Below are positions 63,058 through 64,000 of a stretch of DNA of 64,000 nt, piece by piece (the stretch's first letter is position 1; every line of letters starts with the position of its first letter). The position numbers and the translations under genes were made by a program. Origin of the DNA: Nemertoderma westbladi (Eukaryota > Xenacoelomorpha > Nemertodermatida > Nemertodermatidae); NCBI GenBank assembly GCA_032718475.1, contig JAUCBJ010006468.1:1-64000 (forward strand), read 5' to 3'. The notes below the pieces were generated by a model, which saw only the letters and a program-made list of their open reading frames with translations, ran no database searches and had not been told where the DNA came from.

Positions 63058-64000
63058 GGCATCCAGGTCATCAGATTTCGTCCGTCCTTTTTTCCTCTTG
63101 ACCTTGGCGTTGGCTTTCGCTTTAGACTTGACAACCTTGTCGAGTTTTATCTCGGCACCCTCTGGTATGGTGTTGGTTGTCGCGTCGAATAACGGTGGCC
63201 ATTCGTCTGATGGTCGCTGTAGGAAATCGGGTCCTCTAAACCAAAAGGATTTATTGTCCGGTTTACAAAAGTCAAGCGGTTGCATCCCCCGTGACGCGAT
63301 GTCAGCTGGGTTCAGCTTCCCTGGACAGTGACGCCAATCTTGTTTGAGCGACCGGTCTAATATTTCAGCCCGTCTGTTGGCTACGAAAGTCTTGAACTCA
63401 AATGTTTCGTTGTTTATGTACCAAAGTACCAACGTCGCATCCGTCCAATATGTGACCTTCAAGTTAGCCTCCAGCTCGCGTTGAACTAGACTGACAATAT
63501 CTGTGGATATCGTCCCGGCTTGCAGCTCCCCACGAGGTACAGTCATATACTTCAAAGGCATTGTTCTAGCCCTTGAAGTAACGAGAGATACATCGTAGCT
63601 GTCCGATGTCACTTGTCGTCTAAGGTATAAAGTAACCCCCAATCCATCCTTGCTAGCGTCACTAAAGCTGTGAAGCTCTAAATCGGCAGGAAAGGTGGTT
63701 TGCAAAGGAAAGTATACCCTCGGTATGGTATAGTCTTGTAGGAACGTCAGTTGGGCTTCCCAGTCCCTCCATCACTCAGCTAACTTTTCTGGGATGGGAT
63801 CGTCCCATTCCAGTCCGGCTTGCCAAATGCTGCGGAGTATGATCCTAGCATGCAGGATCACTGGACTAATGAAACACAATGGGTCATACAATCGACTCAT
63901 AGTCGATAAGCAAGTCCTCTTAGTGAGAGGTCTAGTCTGGTCGTTGGACCTTACACGTACCCTAAAATTGTCGGTGTTAGGGTCCCAACTAAGTCCTAAT

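Larger units (their letters stand above)
54316..64000 (-). mobile_element. BEL/Pao retrotransposon delta, minus strand, incomplete
   Basis: On the minus strand: the end of RT, RNase H and integrase (from the window edge to 60778), ORF X (60041-59055), an inserted repeat block (57361-58740), ORF Y (57352-55130) and a basic ORF (55045-54527). No LTR is identified on the left, and gag and the 5' LTR lie beyond the window. A 20-bp hairpin motif is scattered six times through it. Confidence 0.8.
60778..64000 (-). pseudogene. delta pol: RT end, RNase H, integrase (cut by window edge)
   Basis: From the window edge the frame encodes the end of the BEL RT (L-G-L-S-W-D-P, L-Y-D-P-L-C-F-I-S-P). A single TGA (63772-63774) interrupts it. 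From 63705 a 975-codon frame continues with RNase H (F-S-D-A-S, Y-W-T-D-A, R-H-C-P-G, P-A-D-I-A-S-R-G). A Ser-Pro-Asp repeat follows (residues ~217-351). Then come the integrase H2C2 finger, the catalytic D, D and E (T-G-I-D-C-F-G, C-D-Q-G-T-N-F, W-R-G-G-V-W-E-R-L-I), and the post-integrase domain ending W-Y-L-N ... G-D-H-V-L. Apart from the one stop, this copy looks intact. Confidence 0.85.

Overview
This window looks like nuclear DNA of an invertebrate animal. No prokaryotic operons, phage genes or organelle genes are visible. It carries four BEL/Pao LTR retrotransposons, LINE fragments, a foldback DNA transposon, a palindromic MITE, tRNA-derived SINEs and long satellite arrays. One likely host gene has a spliced signal-peptide exon and a very long intron. 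The species cannot be named from the sequence.

Left part (1-28.5 kb). An AT-rich start with a 2-kb GATAT pentamer array leads into a nest of mobile elements that can be resolved from their target-site duplications (TSDs). A dispersed repeat ('R') was entered by a plus-strand BEL/Pao element, alpha (6623-26057, TSD ATAAC). The 5' LTR of alpha was then entered by a 14.4-kb minus-strand BEL/Pao element, beta (7053-21483, TSD GACCG). Beta was in turn entered by a LINE (11872-13353, flanked by a 205-bp duplication) and by a solo LTR of the alpha family (8703-9282, TSD GAGTT). A second R copy holds another alpha-family solo LTR (TSD ACGAG) and also supplies an uninterrupted version of alpha's target site.

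Middle part (28.6-50.3 kb). A host gene of unknown family runs on the plus strand: a candidate 5' UTR exon ends at 28680, a signal-peptide exon codes at 30846-30897, and the main exon is 48960-50224. The reading frames join exactly across an 18-kb intron. The product is a secreted protein of about 438 residues with three six-cysteine repeats. The intron holds a four-level nest: a truncated LINE contains a foldback element whose arms are satellite DNA (9-bp TSD), which contains the 14.7-kb BEL/Pao element gamma (TSD GTTGT), whose pol is broken by a 393-bp SINE-like insert carrying a complete type I hammerhead ribozyme.

Right part (50.3-64 kb). A 28-copy 37-bp minisatellite and an unresolved block precede a fourth BEL/Pao element, delta, on the minus strand and cut by the window end.

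The most unusual content is what these BEL/Pao elements carry between pol and the 3' LTR. Gamma and delta both carry an ORF (here ORF Y) with the motifs of an RNase D/WRN-type 3'-5' exonuclease plus three zinc knuckles. Beta and delta share a second ORF (ORF X) with a CxxC...C/H zinc motif. Delta and gamma each also carry their own family of ~20-bp tetraloop hairpins scattered through coding and non-coding DNA, one with a compensatory base-pair change. Most retroelement ORFs are broken by a few stops, frameshifts or insertions, so these copies are probably not active.
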